The notes under the pieces: generated by a model | Database searches by the model: none | The model's input: only the letters and a program-made list of their open reading frames with translations | Told to the model about the DNA's origin: nothing | DNA from: Methanobrevibacter sp. | Lineage (GTDB): Archaea > Methanobacteriota > Methanobacteria > Methanobacteriales > Methanobacteriaceae | Length of the DNA stretch: 6,559 nucleotides | Direction of reading: 5' to 3' | NCBI GenBank assembly: GCA_009784145.1 | Contig: WRCI01000095.1 | Location: forward strand, 1-6,559 | Translations under genes and position numbers: made by a program | Shown here: in pieces, positions 1 through 6,330 of the stretch | Numbering within the stretch: the first letter of the stretch is position 1 | Layout: each line of letters opens with the position of its first letter

Positions 1-149
1 ATATAATTTATAAAATGATTTATAGCTATATAATTAACTATATAATTTATAAGTATAATTTATAATATAATTTATAAAATGATTTATAATATGATTTATA
101 ATATGATTTATAATATGATTTATAGCTATATAATTAACTATATAATTTA
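1..149. repeat. Duplicated AT-rich block with an expanded 12-bp tandem repeat
   Basis: Positions 1-24 recur exactly at 65-88, and positions 15-49 (35 bp) recur exactly at 115-149. The offset is 64 bp on the left and 100 bp on the right. The extra 36 bp in the second copy are three additional 12-bp units, ATGATTTATAAT, so 79-126 holds four in-phase units, the last one ending GC. The simplest reading is a duplicated 64-bp block followed by replication slippage in the second copy. The block lies just past the 3' end of the GMP synthase subunit B gene and may run beyond the left edge. I see no coding potential in it. Confidence 0.9.
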
Positions 150-152
150 GCT
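124..152 (-). terminator. guaAB: Possible hairpin just past the GMP synthase subunit B stop codon
   Basis: This is an imperfect inverted repeat with outer arms AGCTA and TAGCT around an AT-only interior. Its near end is 8 nt beyond the stop codon at 160-162, as read on the minus strand. It could help end transcription or stabilise the 3' end. Archaeal terminators usually depend on runs of U and no strong T run is seen here. In DNA this rich in A and T such palindromes arise easily, so the call is weak. Confidence 0.2.
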
Positions 153-159
153 GTTATCC

Positions 160-1086
160 TTAAGCAAATTCAATAGTACTAGGTGGTTTATCACTTATAG
201 ATAAAGAAACATGAGTAACTTCAGATACTTCAGAAGTAATTCTTTTAGAAATATCTCTAATAACAGACCATGGTAATTCTGGAACATGAGCTGTCATAGC
301 ATCTACTGATGCAACCATTCTAAGTACAACTAAATAACCAAAATCCCTTTGATCACCTTTAACACCAGTAACCTTAGTATCAGTAAGAACTGCAAAGTAT
401 TGCCATAATTCTTTATCAATTTTATTTTTAATTATTTCTTGTCTAACAATAGCATCAGCTTTTCTACATATTTCTAATTTTTCTTTTGAAAGTTTTCCTA
501 TTACTCTAACTGCAAGACCTGGACCAGGGAAAGGTTGTCTATAAACAAGAGACTCTGGAAGATTTAACTCAAGTCCAATTTCTCTAACTTCATCTTTATA
601 TAATTCACGAACTGGTTCAACAAGTTCTAAAACCATTCCTCCAGGTAAAGCAAGATTATGATGAGATTTAATTTTTCCTTCAGTTTCGATCCAATCAGGA
701 GCTATAGTCCCTTGAACTAAAAATTTAGCTTGAATTTTTGCTGCTTCTCTTTCAAAAACATCTATAAAAACTTTTCCAATGATTTTTCTTTTTTCTTCTG
801 GATCTTCTATACCAGAGAGTGCCCCTAAGAATTCATCACTTGCATCTACATAAATAAAGTTTAACCTATCTTCAAAAGTATTGCAAACTTCTTCTACCTC
901 ACCTTCTCTAAGAAGACCATGATTTACAAAAACAGCTACTAAATTATCACCAATAGCTTTTTTAACAAGTACAGAACAAACAGAACTATCAACACCGCCA
1001 GAAAGAGCTATTATAGCTTTTTCATCGCCGATTTGATTCTTTATTTTTTCAATAGATTCTTTTATGAATTCTAAAGGGTTTAACAT
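160..1086 (-). CDS. guaAB: GMP synthase (glutamine-hydrolysing) subunit B, ATP pyrophosphatase
   Basis: This cytoplasmic enzyme adenylates XMP with ATP and replaces the adenylate with ammonia to give GMP, the last step of guanine nucleotide synthesis. The 308-residue protein has the PP-loop SGGVDSS (29-35), conserved [10 protein letters not shown] (125-134), [10 protein letters not shown] (141-150) and [13 protein letters not shown] (183-195), and a C-terminal dimerisation region ending KPPSTIEFA. It lacks a glutamine amidotransferase domain; that half is encoded separately at 2239-2814, the usual archaeal split. The open frame can be extended three codons to a GTG at 1095, but that GTG lies inside the Shine-Dalgarno sequence AGGTG, which sits 6 nt before the ATG at 1086, so I chose the ATG. 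The length matches archaeal family members as I know them. The final residues depart from the common TIEWE ending. Confidence 0.97.
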   Translation of the reverse strand: MLNPLEFIKESIEKIKNQIGDEKAIIALSGGVDSSVCSVLVKKAIGDNLVAVFVNHGLLREGEVEEVCNTFEDRLNFIYVDASDEFLGALSGIEDPEEKRKIIGKVFIDVFEREAAKIQAKFLVQGTIAPDWIETEGKIKSHHNLALPGGMVLELVEPVRELYKDEVREIGLELNLPESLVYRQPFPGPGLAVRVIGKLSKEKLEICRKADAIVRQEIIKNKIDKELWQYFAVLTDTKVTGVKGDQRDFGYLVVLRMVASVDAMTAHVPELPWSVIRDISKRITSEVSEVTHVSLSISDKPPSTIEFA

Positions 1087-1092
1087 AAAGTA

Positions 1093-1097
1093 CACCT
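1093..1097 (-). promoter_or_regulatory. guaAB: Shine-Dalgarno site deciding the guaAB start
   Basis: On the minus strand AGGTG lies 6 nt before the ATG at 1084-1086. The alternative GTG start at 1093-1095 overlaps this site, so the ATG is preferred. Confidence 0.75.
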
Positions 1098-1137
1098 AAA
1101 ATAAAATTTAAAATAAATTAAAAAAATAATTTAAATA

Positions 1138-1330
1138 GATTTATACTATTTTTTTAAAAATTTTTTGATTAATTATTAATAAAAATTCATACTATTAAAA
1201 GATTTATACTATTCTTTAAAAGATTATACTACTTTTTAAATATTTATACTATTTTTTTAAAGATTTATACTACTTCTTAAAAGATTTATAATATTTATTA
1301 AAATATTTATAATTCTTAAAAAAATTTATA
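1138..1330. repeat. 20-21-bp tandem repeats carrying TATA-box-like elements
   Basis: The region between guaAB and the small plus-strand gene (1087-1354, 268 bp) is mostly degenerate tandem repeat. Units resembling GATTTATACTATTCTTTAAA begin at 1201, 1222, 1241, 1262, 1283 and 1304. A truncated one lies at about 1324, and two outlying copies at 1138-1160 and about 1184-1200. The spacing of the ATACT-like core is 20, 20, 21, 21 and 21 bp, about two helical turns. Each unit contains ATTTATACTA, which resembles an archaeal TATA box and reads TAGTATAAAT on the minus strand. The copy at 1138-1147 is about 52-60 nt before the guaAB ATG and could serve as its TATA box. No open frame of interest is seen in 1087-1354. 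Confidence 0.85.
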
Positions 1331-1332
1331 TT
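1324..1332 (+). promoter_or_regulatory. TATA box for the 45-codon membrane gene (leaderless start)
   Basis: TTTATATTA follows an A-rich stretch that could act as a BRE. Its centre is 27 nt before the A of the ATG at 1355, the usual archaeal distance from TATA box to transcription start, so the mRNA would begin at the start codon. The absence of a Shine-Dalgarno motif before this ATG agrees with a leaderless transcript. Confidence 0.5.
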
Positions 1333-1354
1333 ATTTAACATTTAAAATATACTT

Positions 1355-1492
1355 ATGATTACTATAGAAAATATAATAATTGGTATAATCTGTATTTTTC
1401 TAGCATATATTGCTTACAAGATTTTGAGATGGTTAGCCCCAGTTATTATTGTTATTTTAATAGCATATTTAATACATGCATTTTTATTTTAA
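1355..1492 (+). CDS. Small hydrophobic membrane protein, function unknown
   Basis: This 45-residue protein starts MITIENIIIGIICIFLAYIA and ends AYLIHAFLF. Two hydrophobic segments, about residues 6-20 and 28-45, are separated by a short polar stretch, YKILRW (21-26), which suggests a hairpin of two membrane helices. I do not recognise the family. Coding is supported by an uninterrupted frame in DNA where TAA is very frequent, by codons richer in G and C than the flanks, and by the well-placed TATA box. It is divergent to guaAB and convergent with the 85-codon gene. Its C-terminal half resembles that of the small gene at 2874-3044 (IIVILIAYLIHAFL against IIILLIIAFLIYAYL), so the two may be paralogues, although such low-complexity hydrophobic sequence can match by chance. 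Confidence 0.6.
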   Translation: MITIENIIIGIICIFLAYIAYKILRWLAPVIIVILIAYLIHAFLF

Positions 1493-1536
1493 ATAATAAA
1501 TAACTCTTTAATTTATAGAAATACTTAACTTATATT

Positions 1537-1560
1537 AACCATTAATATAACCATTAATAT
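1537..1560. repeat. Two tandem copies of a 12-bp unit
   Basis: AACCATTAATAT occurs at 1537-1548 and again at 1549-1560. It lies between the stop codons of two convergent genes and runs into the T-rich terminator candidate. Confidence 0.85.
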
Positions 1561-1573
1561 TTTTTTTATTAAT
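1553..1573. terminator. Oligo-T tract with inverted repeat between convergent genes
   Basis: ATTAATA (1553-1559) and TATTAAT (1567-1573) are perfect inverted arms around a run of eight T at 1560-1567. The site is about 60 nt past the stop of the small membrane gene on the plus strand. Archaeal termination depends mainly on runs of U, so this is a sound candidate for that transcript. On the minus strand, downstream of the 85-codon gene, the run is A, so only the hairpin could act there. Confidence 0.5.
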
Positions 1574-1605
1574 ATTTATATAATCTCTTATATTATATTG
1601 ATATA

Positions 1606-1639
1606 TTATTAATGAATTCTAATTATTAATGAATTCTAA
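1606..1639. repeat. Two tandem copies of a 17-bp unit
   Basis: TTATTAATGAATTCTAA occurs at 1606-1622 and 1623-1639, ending 6 bp before the stop codon of the 85-codon gene, in its 3' untranslated region. Confidence 0.9.
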
Positions 1640-1645
1640 TTATTT

Positions 1646-1903
1646 TTAGCTATCATCACTAGCTTCAAATTCATCAATAACTTTCATTATAGCTAACTGT
1701 AAACTATCTTCTTTTCCAAGTTCTGCAGCTTCAATCATGTCTTCATACTTTACAAACTTTTCTATTTTTACAGTTTTTTCTCCAATTCCAGAAATTCTAA
1801 AATCTTCTTCAGAATCTCCTATTTTGAGTCTTAAACCTTCTCTTTTAATTTCTTGTTTATTGTCAACTGCTTTAGCTACTAATTCGTCAAGATTATCAAT
1901 CAT
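1646..1903 (-). CDS. Hypothetical acidic 85-residue protein
   Basis: I do not recognise this protein. It is soluble, highly charged and acidic, with an SEED motif at 31-34 and a tail ending EASDDS. The N-terminus (about 1-20) and the region from about 54 to 80 look helical; 24-52 looks like short strands (LRLKIG, FRISGIG, KTVKIEKF). There is no cysteine, signal peptide or membrane segment. The start is well supported: GAGG lies 6 nt before the ATG, and a protein-like composition runs across the whole frame. The gene sits between the two GMP synthase subunit genes on the same strand, which raises a possible link to that enzyme, but spacers of 335 bp and over 550 bp argue against tight co-transcription. 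A plus-strand frame over this gene (1737-1934) looks like its shadow. Confidence 0.85.
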   Translation of the reverse strand: MIDNLDELVAKAVDNKQEIKREGLRLKIGDSEEDFRISGIGEKTVKIEKFVKYEDMIEAAELGKEDSLQLAIMKVIDEFEASDDS

Positions 1904-1909
1904 TTTTTG

Positions 1910-1913
1910 CCTC
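1910..1913 (-). promoter_or_regulatory. Shine-Dalgarno site of the 85-codon gene
   Basis: GAGG on the minus strand lies 6 nt before the ATG at 1901-1903. This fixes the start and shows that the gene is translated from an mRNA with a leader. Confidence 0.7.
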
Positions 1914-2067
1914 TTTTATATTTTTATTTTATAATTTATAATTTTTAACACTATTGTTATTAAATATATACATTTAATGTGAATATATTTTACAACAATT
2001 AAATATTATATTCATTACATATTATTTATATTATTTTACTATTTTAATTATTTTACTATAAATTTGG

Positions 2068-2132
2068 TATATAATATTTTATAATATTATCTTATAATAT
2101 TTTATAATATTATCTTATAATATTTTATAATT
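2068..2132. repeat. 23-bp tandem repeat, about 2.8 copies
   Basis: Units begin at 2068, 2091 and 2114. The first two share 21 of 23 positions and the third matches for its first 18. The unit begins CTTATAATATTTTATAATAT in the second copy. It lies downstream of guaAA and upstream of the 85-codon gene, with no coding potential. Confidence 0.85.
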
Positions 2133-2238
2133 TTAATCAATTAATACATTATACTAATATTTCATTATTTAAAAATTGATATAAATCAACAACATAAAAT
2201 TTTATTTATAACTTAAACACTTTAAATCAAAAAGAATT

Positions 2239-2814
2239 TCAAATTTTATAATTTTCACAAATATTATAAAAGTTTTTAAAAATTAACTCACCCTTTGGTG
2301 TATGATGAACTTCAGGATGAAATTGTATACCATAAATTTCTTTTTGTTTATGTTTCATAGCTTCAACATCACAAAAGCAAGAACTAGCTATTATTTCAAA
2401 TTCATTATTGACAGATTTAACTTCATCTTTATGAGAAGTCCAAACTTTCATTGGAGAGTCAATTCCATTGAATAAAAAATCATATTTTATAATATCTATT
2501 TCAATTTGAGCATAGCTTTCAGTATAAGAAGTTGAAACTATTCCTCCAAAAGATTTAGCTATTAGCTGATGACCTAAACATATGCCTAAAATTGGAATAT
2601 CTAGGTTGTTAGAATAATTTATGTAATCTAAACAATTTCCAGAATCATCAATAGATGGACCTCCACCTAAAATAAGTCCAATAGGATTCTTTTCTTTTAT
2701 TTTTTCTATGGATAATTCATTAGAAACTAATTCTGATGGAATCTTTAGATATCTTAAACTTCTTCCAATTCTATGATTATATTGGCCTTTATTGTTAATA
2801 ATTAAGATTTTCAT
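2239..2814 (-). CDS. guaAA: GMP synthase (glutamine-hydrolysing) subunit A, glutamine amidotransferase
   Basis: This class I glutamine amidotransferase hydrolyses glutamine and passes ammonia to the ATP-pyrophosphatase subunit encoded at 160-1086, so that XMP becomes GMP. The 191-residue protein holds the oxyanion-region motif LILGGGPSID (47-56), the nucleophile elbow GICLGHQLIA with Cys79 (77-86), SHKDEV (127-132), EAMKHK (151-156) and the His166/Glu168 pair in FHPEVHHT (165-172), so the catalytic triad is complete. Length and motifs fit the stand-alone archaeal subunit; in bacteria this domain is fused to the synthetase. The usual DNGGQY near the N-terminus reads NNKGQY here. The ATG at 2814 is preceded by GAGAG at 8 nt, a weak Shine-Dalgarno site. 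A small membrane gene diverges from it 59 bp upstream. In many archaea the amidotransferase associates with its partner only when substrate is bound. Confidence 0.96.
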   Translation of the reverse strand: MKILIINNKGQYNHRIGRSLRYLKIPSELVSNELSIEKIKEKNPIGLILGGGPSIDDSGNCLDYINYSNNLDIPILGICLGHQLIAKSFGGIVSTSYTESYAQIEIDIIKYDFLFNGIDSPMKVWTSHKDEVKSVNNEFEIIASSCFCDVEAMKHKQKEIYGIQFHPEVHHTPKGELIFKNFYNICENYKI

Positions 2815-2842
2815 AAATTTTACTCTCTACTAAATTCAAATT

Positions 2843-2852
2843 ATTTATATAC
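2843..2852. promoter_or_regulatory. TATA box apparently shared by divergent guaAA and small membrane gene
   Basis: ATTTATATAC reads GTATATAAAT on the other strand and looks like an archaeal TATA box both ways. It is the best such element in the 59-bp gap. Its centre is about 26 nt before the plus-strand ATG at 2874, which would give a leaderless mRNA, and about 33 nt before the guaAA ATG at 2814, giving a leader of only a few nucleotides. If one box serves both genes, their transcription would compete. Confidence 0.5.
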
Positions 2853-2873
2853 TATAATAACATAAAATAAAAC

Positions 2874-3044
2874 ATGGAACTTCAAGATTTAATTTATATG
2901 ATAATAGCAGTCCTTATTGGAGCTGTAGTTGTTTATTTATTTTTATGGTTAATACCAATACTATTACATATAATATTACCCATAATAATACTTTTAATAA
3001 TAGCATTTTTAATATATGCTTATTTAAAATCTAATAGATACTAA
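2874..3044 (+). CDS. Small hydrophobic membrane protein, function unknown
   Basis: This 56-residue protein begins MELQDLIYMIIAVLIGAVVV and ends with a basic tail, YLKSNRY. Hydrophobic segments at about 6-30 and 31-50 would form one long or two closely spaced membrane helices, with prolines at 28 and 36 near the possible turn. I do not recognise the family. No Shine-Dalgarno site is seen, and the TATA box distance suggests a leaderless mRNA starting at this ATG; Met9 is a less likely start. The gene is divergent to guaAA, in the same arrangement as the small gene at 1355-1492 relative to guaAB, and the C-terminal segments of the two are similar. The next gene downstream, the thioredoxin reductase, is convergent. 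Confidence 0.65.
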   Translation: MELQDLIYMIIAVLIGAVVVYLFLWLIPILLHIILPIIILLIIAFLIYAYLKSNRY

Positions 3045-3132
3045 TTACAAATTTAACTATCATTATAATAATATATAATGGCTATCTATCCTGCAAAAAT
3101 ATAGTTTATTAGCTATAAATAAATTTCTATTA

Positions 3133-3161
3133 ATTTTTATATTTATAATATAAATAAAAAT
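3133..3161. terminator. Hairpin followed by a T-rich tract between convergent genes
   Basis: ATTTTT (3133-3138) and ATTTAT (3141-3146) pair with ATAAAT (3150-3155) and AAAAAT (3156-3161), with a 2-nt bulge and a 3-nt loop. T-rich sequence follows at 3164-3174. This could end the small membrane gene transcript, whose stop is about 90 nt before it. The rest of the 3045-3316 spacer holds only a short palindrome, ACCAAATTTTTGGT (3211-3224), and no gene that I can see. Confidence 0.35.
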
Positions 3162-3316
3162 ATATTTTTATTTTATAGAAAAGTCTTATTTTTACTAATT
3201 ATATTCAAGCACCAAATTTTTGGTATAAAAATATCAATTTATATATAAATAAACATAAAATTTAGTTCCAAAAATTAAGTACTGGACTATAAAACCATTA
3301 TATTTATTATTTAAAT

Positions 3317-4240
3317 TTATTCTTTCTTTTTAGTTTGTTCTAAATCTTGATAAGCATAGCTAGCAGCTATTGCACCTTCACCACATGCAACAACCCACTG
3401 CTTTACACCACCAGTAACATCTCCAATAGCATAAACATTATCAACATTTGTTTTTTGAGTTTTATCAGTGATTATTTGATTATATTTATTTACATTAACA
3501 CCTAACTCTTTAGCTAAATCACTAGAAGGAATATCTCCAATAGCTATAAAAACCCCTTGAACTTCTAATTCATGAACTGAACCATTTTTATTATTAGACA
3601 AAATTACAGATTCGACCATCTGCTTCCCTTTTATTTCTTCCACAACTGAATCCCAAATAACTGGTATTCCTTTTTCTTTTAATTTATTTTGAAGATATTT
3701 TTCCCCTCTAAATTCATTACGTCTGTGAACAACTGTAACATTGCAACCAATATTATCTAGGAAAATTGCTTCTTGAAGAGAACTATTTCCTCCACCAATT
3801 ATTAAAATATCTTTATCTTTAAAAAGTAAACCATCACAAGTAGCACAATAAGAAACTCCTAATCCAGTGAAATGATCTTCTCCAGGAACATTTAATTTTT
3901 TGTGACTTGTTCCAGTTGCAAGGATAATTGATTTAGCAAAATAGCTAGTTTTAGGAGTAGTTAAAACAAAACCATTATCAACTCTATCAATTGTTTCAAC
4001 ACCTTCCATCTCATGAATTTCAGCATTTTTTTCTGTTTGAGCTTTCATCTTAGCTATTAGACTCATTCCAGCTATTAAATCATAACCTGGATAATTTTCC
4101 ATAGACGGAACCATAAGACCAGATCCACCAGTAATTCCTTTATCCAATATAAGAGTTCTTGTTCCTTGTCTTCCAGCATATAATCCTGCTGTTAGTCCTC
4201 CAGGACCTGCACCAATGATAATAATATCATATTTTTCCAT
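3317..4240 (-). CDS. trxB: Thioredoxin reductase-like FAD-dependent oxidoreductase
   Basis: This is a low-molecular-weight thioredoxin reductase type of flavoprotein, which passes electrons from a reduced nicotinamide or deazaflavin cofactor through FAD and a dithiol to thioredoxin in the cytoplasm. The 307-residue protein has the FAD motif GAGPGG (10-15), ATG at 109-111, the redox-active CATC (Cys132, Cys135), a second dinucleotide motif GGGNSS (149-154), VHRRNEFRGEK (171-181) and the C-terminal FAD motif YAIGDVTGG (270-278). HRR after the second fold is typical of NADPH-using enzymes, so NADPH is likely. Some methanogen relatives use F420H2, which I cannot exclude. The frame extends 8 codons upstream to a TTG at 4264, but family proteins begin close to MEKYDIIIIGAGPGG, so I use the ATG at 4240. 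It is transcribed like gatE but 142 bp away, with repeats and an inverted repeat between them. Confidence 0.93.
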   Translation of the reverse strand: MEKYDIIIIGAGPGGLTAGLYAGRQGTRTLILDKGITGGSGLMVPSMENYPGYDLIAGMSLIAKMKAQTEKNAEIHEMEGVETIDRVDNGFVLTTPKTSYFAKSIILATGTSHKKLNVPGEDHFTGLGVSYCATCDGLLFKDKDILIIGGGNSSLQEAIFLDNIGCNVTVVHRRNEFRGEKYLQNKLKEKGIPVIWDSVVEEIKGKQMVESVILSNNKNGSVHELEVQGVFIAIGDIPSSDLAKELGVNVNKYNQIITDKTQKTNVDNVYAIGDVTGGVKQWVVACGEGAIAASYAYQDLEQTKKKE

Positions 4241-4257
4241 TATACCAATACCCAAAT

Positions 4258-4290
4258 AATTCAATTTATAATAATAATTTATATTGAATT
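4258..4290. promoter_or_regulatory. Inverted repeat in the thioredoxin reductase promoter region
   Basis: AATTCAAT (4258-4265) and ATTGAATT (4283-4290) are perfect 8-bp inverted arms, with further AT pairing inside. The site lies 18-50 nt before the ATG at 4240, where an archaeal TATA box and transcription start would fall; AATATAAAT on the minus strand within it could be that box. It could be an operator, or a hairpin in the leader if transcription starts upstream. The function is an inference from position and symmetry. Confidence 0.35.
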
Positions 4291-4306
4291 TCAGAAATAT
4301 ATTACT

Positions 4307-4382
4307 AAACTTTAGACAGTATTATATTAAACTTTAGACAGTATTATATTAAACTTTAGACAGTATTATATTAAATTTTAGA
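4307..4382. repeat. 22-bp tandem repeat, three copies plus a partial one
   Basis: Three identical 22-bp units at 4307-4328, 4329-4350 and 4351-4372 are followed by a degenerate partial unit (4373-4382) that abuts the gatE stop codon. On the minus strand each unit contains TTTAATATAATACTGTCTAA up to the repeat joint. The array occupies 67-142 nt upstream of the thioredoxin reductase start. Perfect identity of three copies points to recent expansion. It could be regulator binding sites or simply slippage; the sequence alone does not decide. Confidence 0.92.
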
Positions 4383-6275
4383 TCAAATTAATTTATCTAT
4401 CTCTTCTTTAAGAATCTTATTAACAATTTTTCCATCAGCTTTTCCTTTGAGTTCCTTCATAGACATTCCCATTAAAGGTCCCATAGCTCCCATCTTCCGT
4501 TCTTTGACCATGGCTGAATTTTTAAGAACTATTTCTTCAATAATTTTTTGAACACTTGATTCATCAAGAACTAATAAATTTTTGTCTTTAGCTATTTTTT
4601 CTACATCTTCATTAGGGTTTTCACAGATTCCAATAATAATTTCCGATAATGCATCTTTTGAAACCTTTGAATCTGCAAGTAATGTAAATATATCAATAAA
4701 CTTATTTTTATTTATAATAGAAATATCATAACCTTCTCTAGCAATTTCTCTTAAATCATAAGCTAAAACAGAAGCAACTGTTGTAAAATCAAGATTATTA
4801 GAACCAATTTCAGTAATAATAGCTTCAAAATCATCTGCCTTTACTCTTCTAACTAATTGATTAGCTAAGTCTTCACTTAAATTATACTCTGAAATTATTC
4901 TCATCTTTTTATCATCAGGAAGTTCTGGTAAATTATTTTTAATTTTTTCAATAGAATCTTCATCAATTTTAATAAGTGAAACATCAGTTTCAAGGTACAT
5001 TCTACTAGATGTTGGAAGTGGTCTCATATATTCAGTATTTCCATCATCAAGAGACTTTCTAGTTTCTTCAACAACACCTTCAAAAGCAAGATTAGCTCTT
5101 CTTATAACTTCTTCTAGTGCAGAAATAGTAGTATCTTCATCATGAGCTACAATTATAATAGCATCATCATCAGAAGTAGCTAAAAACTTCTTCATAGAAT
5201 CAACTTCATCAGAACTTATACCATAAGCAGGTAATTCATCAGTGTGGAATATTCCAGATACTCCACGTTTTTTAGCATAACTAGCTATTTCAGTTCCAAA
5301 TCTCCTTCCTTCTTGAACTTCTTCTCCAATTAATCCTCCAAACCCTTTTAATACAACTGCTTTTACAGATTCTGCTGAAGAAATAATTTTAGAAGAACTA
5401 TTTTCAAAAACTGGATTAAGATTATGTATCTCATCTAAAACTTGAGCATTTCTCTTTTTTAATTCTTTTTTAATTTCAATTAGTTTTAATTGTCTTTGAA
5501 CTTCATGTTCAACAATTTTAGGCATTAAATCAAGATTTTGTACTCCTTTAATTTCACATCTAGCCCCTTCAGTTATTGAAATATTTAAATCTTGTCTTAT
5601 AGTTCCAAGCCCTCTTCTAACATTAGTACTTCTTAAAATTTGACCAATTGCATAAGCTACTTCTTTTACATGTTCAGGGTCATAAATAGAAGGATCTGTT
5701 GTAATTTCAACTAAGGGAATTCCTAATCTATCTAATCTAAAATGAGTGTATCCTTCCCCATCTTCTCCCTTATTTTCAGAAGATATTATTTTTGCAGCAT
5801 CTTCTTCTAAACAAATGTTTTCAATAGTTACTCTTCCATGAGGAGTATCAAGATATCCATCAGTAGCTACTAAACCAGTTCTTTGAAATCCTCCAACATT
5901 ACTTCCATCAATAGCTTGTTTTCTCATTGTATGGAATTCATCTACAATATTCATATTCAAAAGAGTAGCTATAATCATGGAAATCTCAAGAGCTTCTTCA
6001 TTTAAATCATAAGGAGGTTCATCATCAGTTTCAACTAAACATGTGTGATAATCATAAATTTCATAATTAAACTTCATCTTTCTACGAGATTCTTGAAGTG
6101 CAGCTCTATCAATTTGCCCTAATTCACTTTGTGTAGGTCTTAAACTTCTTTTTATTTCTTCATCAAAATCTTCATCAACAAATTCTGCTGCACAAGGGCA
6201 AAATAGTTTACTTTTAGTGTTTAATTGCTGATGAATTTCTAATCCCATCTTAAGACCTAATTCATTCCAATCCAT
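4383..6275 (-). CDS. gatE: Glu-tRNA(Gln) amidotransferase subunit E
   Basis: With GatD this archaeal enzyme converts misacylated Glu-tRNA(Gln) to Gln-tRNA(Gln). GatE binds the tRNA, activates the glutamyl group with ATP and aminates it using ammonia that GatD releases. The 630-residue protein is full length for the family. It shows the GatB-like signature [14 protein letters not shown] (7-20), FCPC (25-28), [19 protein letters not shown] (119-137), EEDAAK (157-162) and the block [19 protein letters not shown] (179-197). An inserted AspRS-like (GAD) domain lies at roughly 300-410, with GFGGL (311-315) and [11 protein letters not shown] (343-353). [16 protein letters not shown] (417-432) resumes the GatB fold, and the helical YqeY-like tail ends with [20 protein letters not shown] (599-618). 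The ATG at 6275 is followed directly by family-like sequence, and AGGT lies 10 nt before it. The gatD 3' end is 132 bp upstream on the same strand. Confidence 0.98.
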   Translation of the reverse strand: MDWNELGLKMGLEIHQQLNTKSKLFCPCAAEFVDEDFDEEIKRSLRPTQSELGQIDRAALQESRRKMKFNYEIYDYHTCLVETDDEPPYDLNEEALEISMIIATLLNMNIVDEFHTMRKQAIDGSNVGGFQRTGLVATDGYLDTPHGRVTIENICLEEDAAKIISSENKGEDGEGYTHFRLDRLGIPLVEITTDPSIYDPEHVKEVAYAIGQILRSTNVRRGLGTIRQDLNISITEGARCEIKGVQNLDLMPKIVEHEVQRQLKLIEIKKELKKRNAQVLDEIHNLNPVFENSSSKIISSAESVKAVVLKGFGGLIGEEVQEGRRFGTEIASYAKKRGVSGIFHTDELPAYGISSDEVDSMKKFLATSDDDAIIIVAHDEDTTISALEEVIRRANLAFEGVVEETRKSLDDGNTEYMRPLPTSSRMYLETDVSLIKIDEDSIEKIKNNLPELPDDKKMRIISEYNLSEDLANQLVRRVKADDFEAIITEIGSNNLDFTTVASVLAYDLREIAREGYDISIINKNKFIDIFTLLADSKVSKDALSEIIIGICENPNEDVEKIAKDKNLLVLDESSVQKIIEEIVLKNSAMVKERKMGAMGPLMGMSMKELKGKADGKIVNKILKEEIDKLI

Positions 6276-6293
6276 AAAATCACATACCTAACA

Positions 6294-6314
6294 TAATAAT
6301 AATAATAATAATAA
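6294..6314. repeat. Trinucleotide (TAA)7 repeat upstream of gatE
   Basis: Seven perfect TAA triplets lie 19-39 nt before the gatE start codon. On the minus strand this is (TTA)7. It sits between a TATA-like stretch (TATATTTTAT, about 6311-6320) and the ribosome binding site. A change in triplet number would alter promoter or leader spacing. Confidence 0.85.
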
Positions 6315-6330
6315 AATATACTTTATAAAA

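Larger units (their letters stand above)
1904..2238. other. 335-bp AT-rich spacer without a recognisable gene
   Basis: No frame in this stretch looks coding; the longest ones are a few codons. On the minus strand a TATA-like stretch, TATATATTTAAT (about 1961-1972), lies roughly 60 nt before the 85-codon gene and may be its promoter. The tandem repeat at 2068-2132 fills the middle. Beyond the guaAA stop the minus strand carries a run of five T (2229-2233), a weak terminator candidate. I saw no box C/D motifs or tRNA-like arms. Confidence 0.6.

Noticed and set aside
1..149. Insertion sequence end or replication origin
   Set aside because: Repeats here are direct and slippage-like, with no transposase fragment or target duplication. 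No origin recognition box with its typical GC-rich core or a neighbouring cdc6 gene is seen.
1087..1095. GTG start for guaAB three codons upstream
   Set aside because: The GTG is part of the AGGTG ribosome binding site that serves the ATG at 1086.
1138..1330. CRISPR array
   Set aside because: The units are contiguous, degenerate and only 20-21 bp long, with no unique spacers. The same holds for the other arrays in the window.
1737..1934. A 65-codon plus-strand open frame
   Set aside because: It lies opposite the 85-codon gene, is rich in Ser, Leu and Ile as expected for a complement of charged codons, and has no start signal. The minus-strand gene has a good Shine-Dalgarno site and a protein-like composition.
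3045..3316. Small gene or structured RNA between the convergent genes
   Set aside because: The open frames are a few codons long (for example MAIYPAKI), and I found no tRNA arms, box C/D motifs or GC-rich structured core. Short palindromes are expected in such AT-rich DNA.
4241..4264. Upstream TTG start for the thioredoxin reductase
   Set aside because: It would add MNYLGIGI before the conserved N-terminus, overlaps the inverted repeat in the promoter region, and has no Shine-Dalgarno site. The ATG at 4240 matches the family start.
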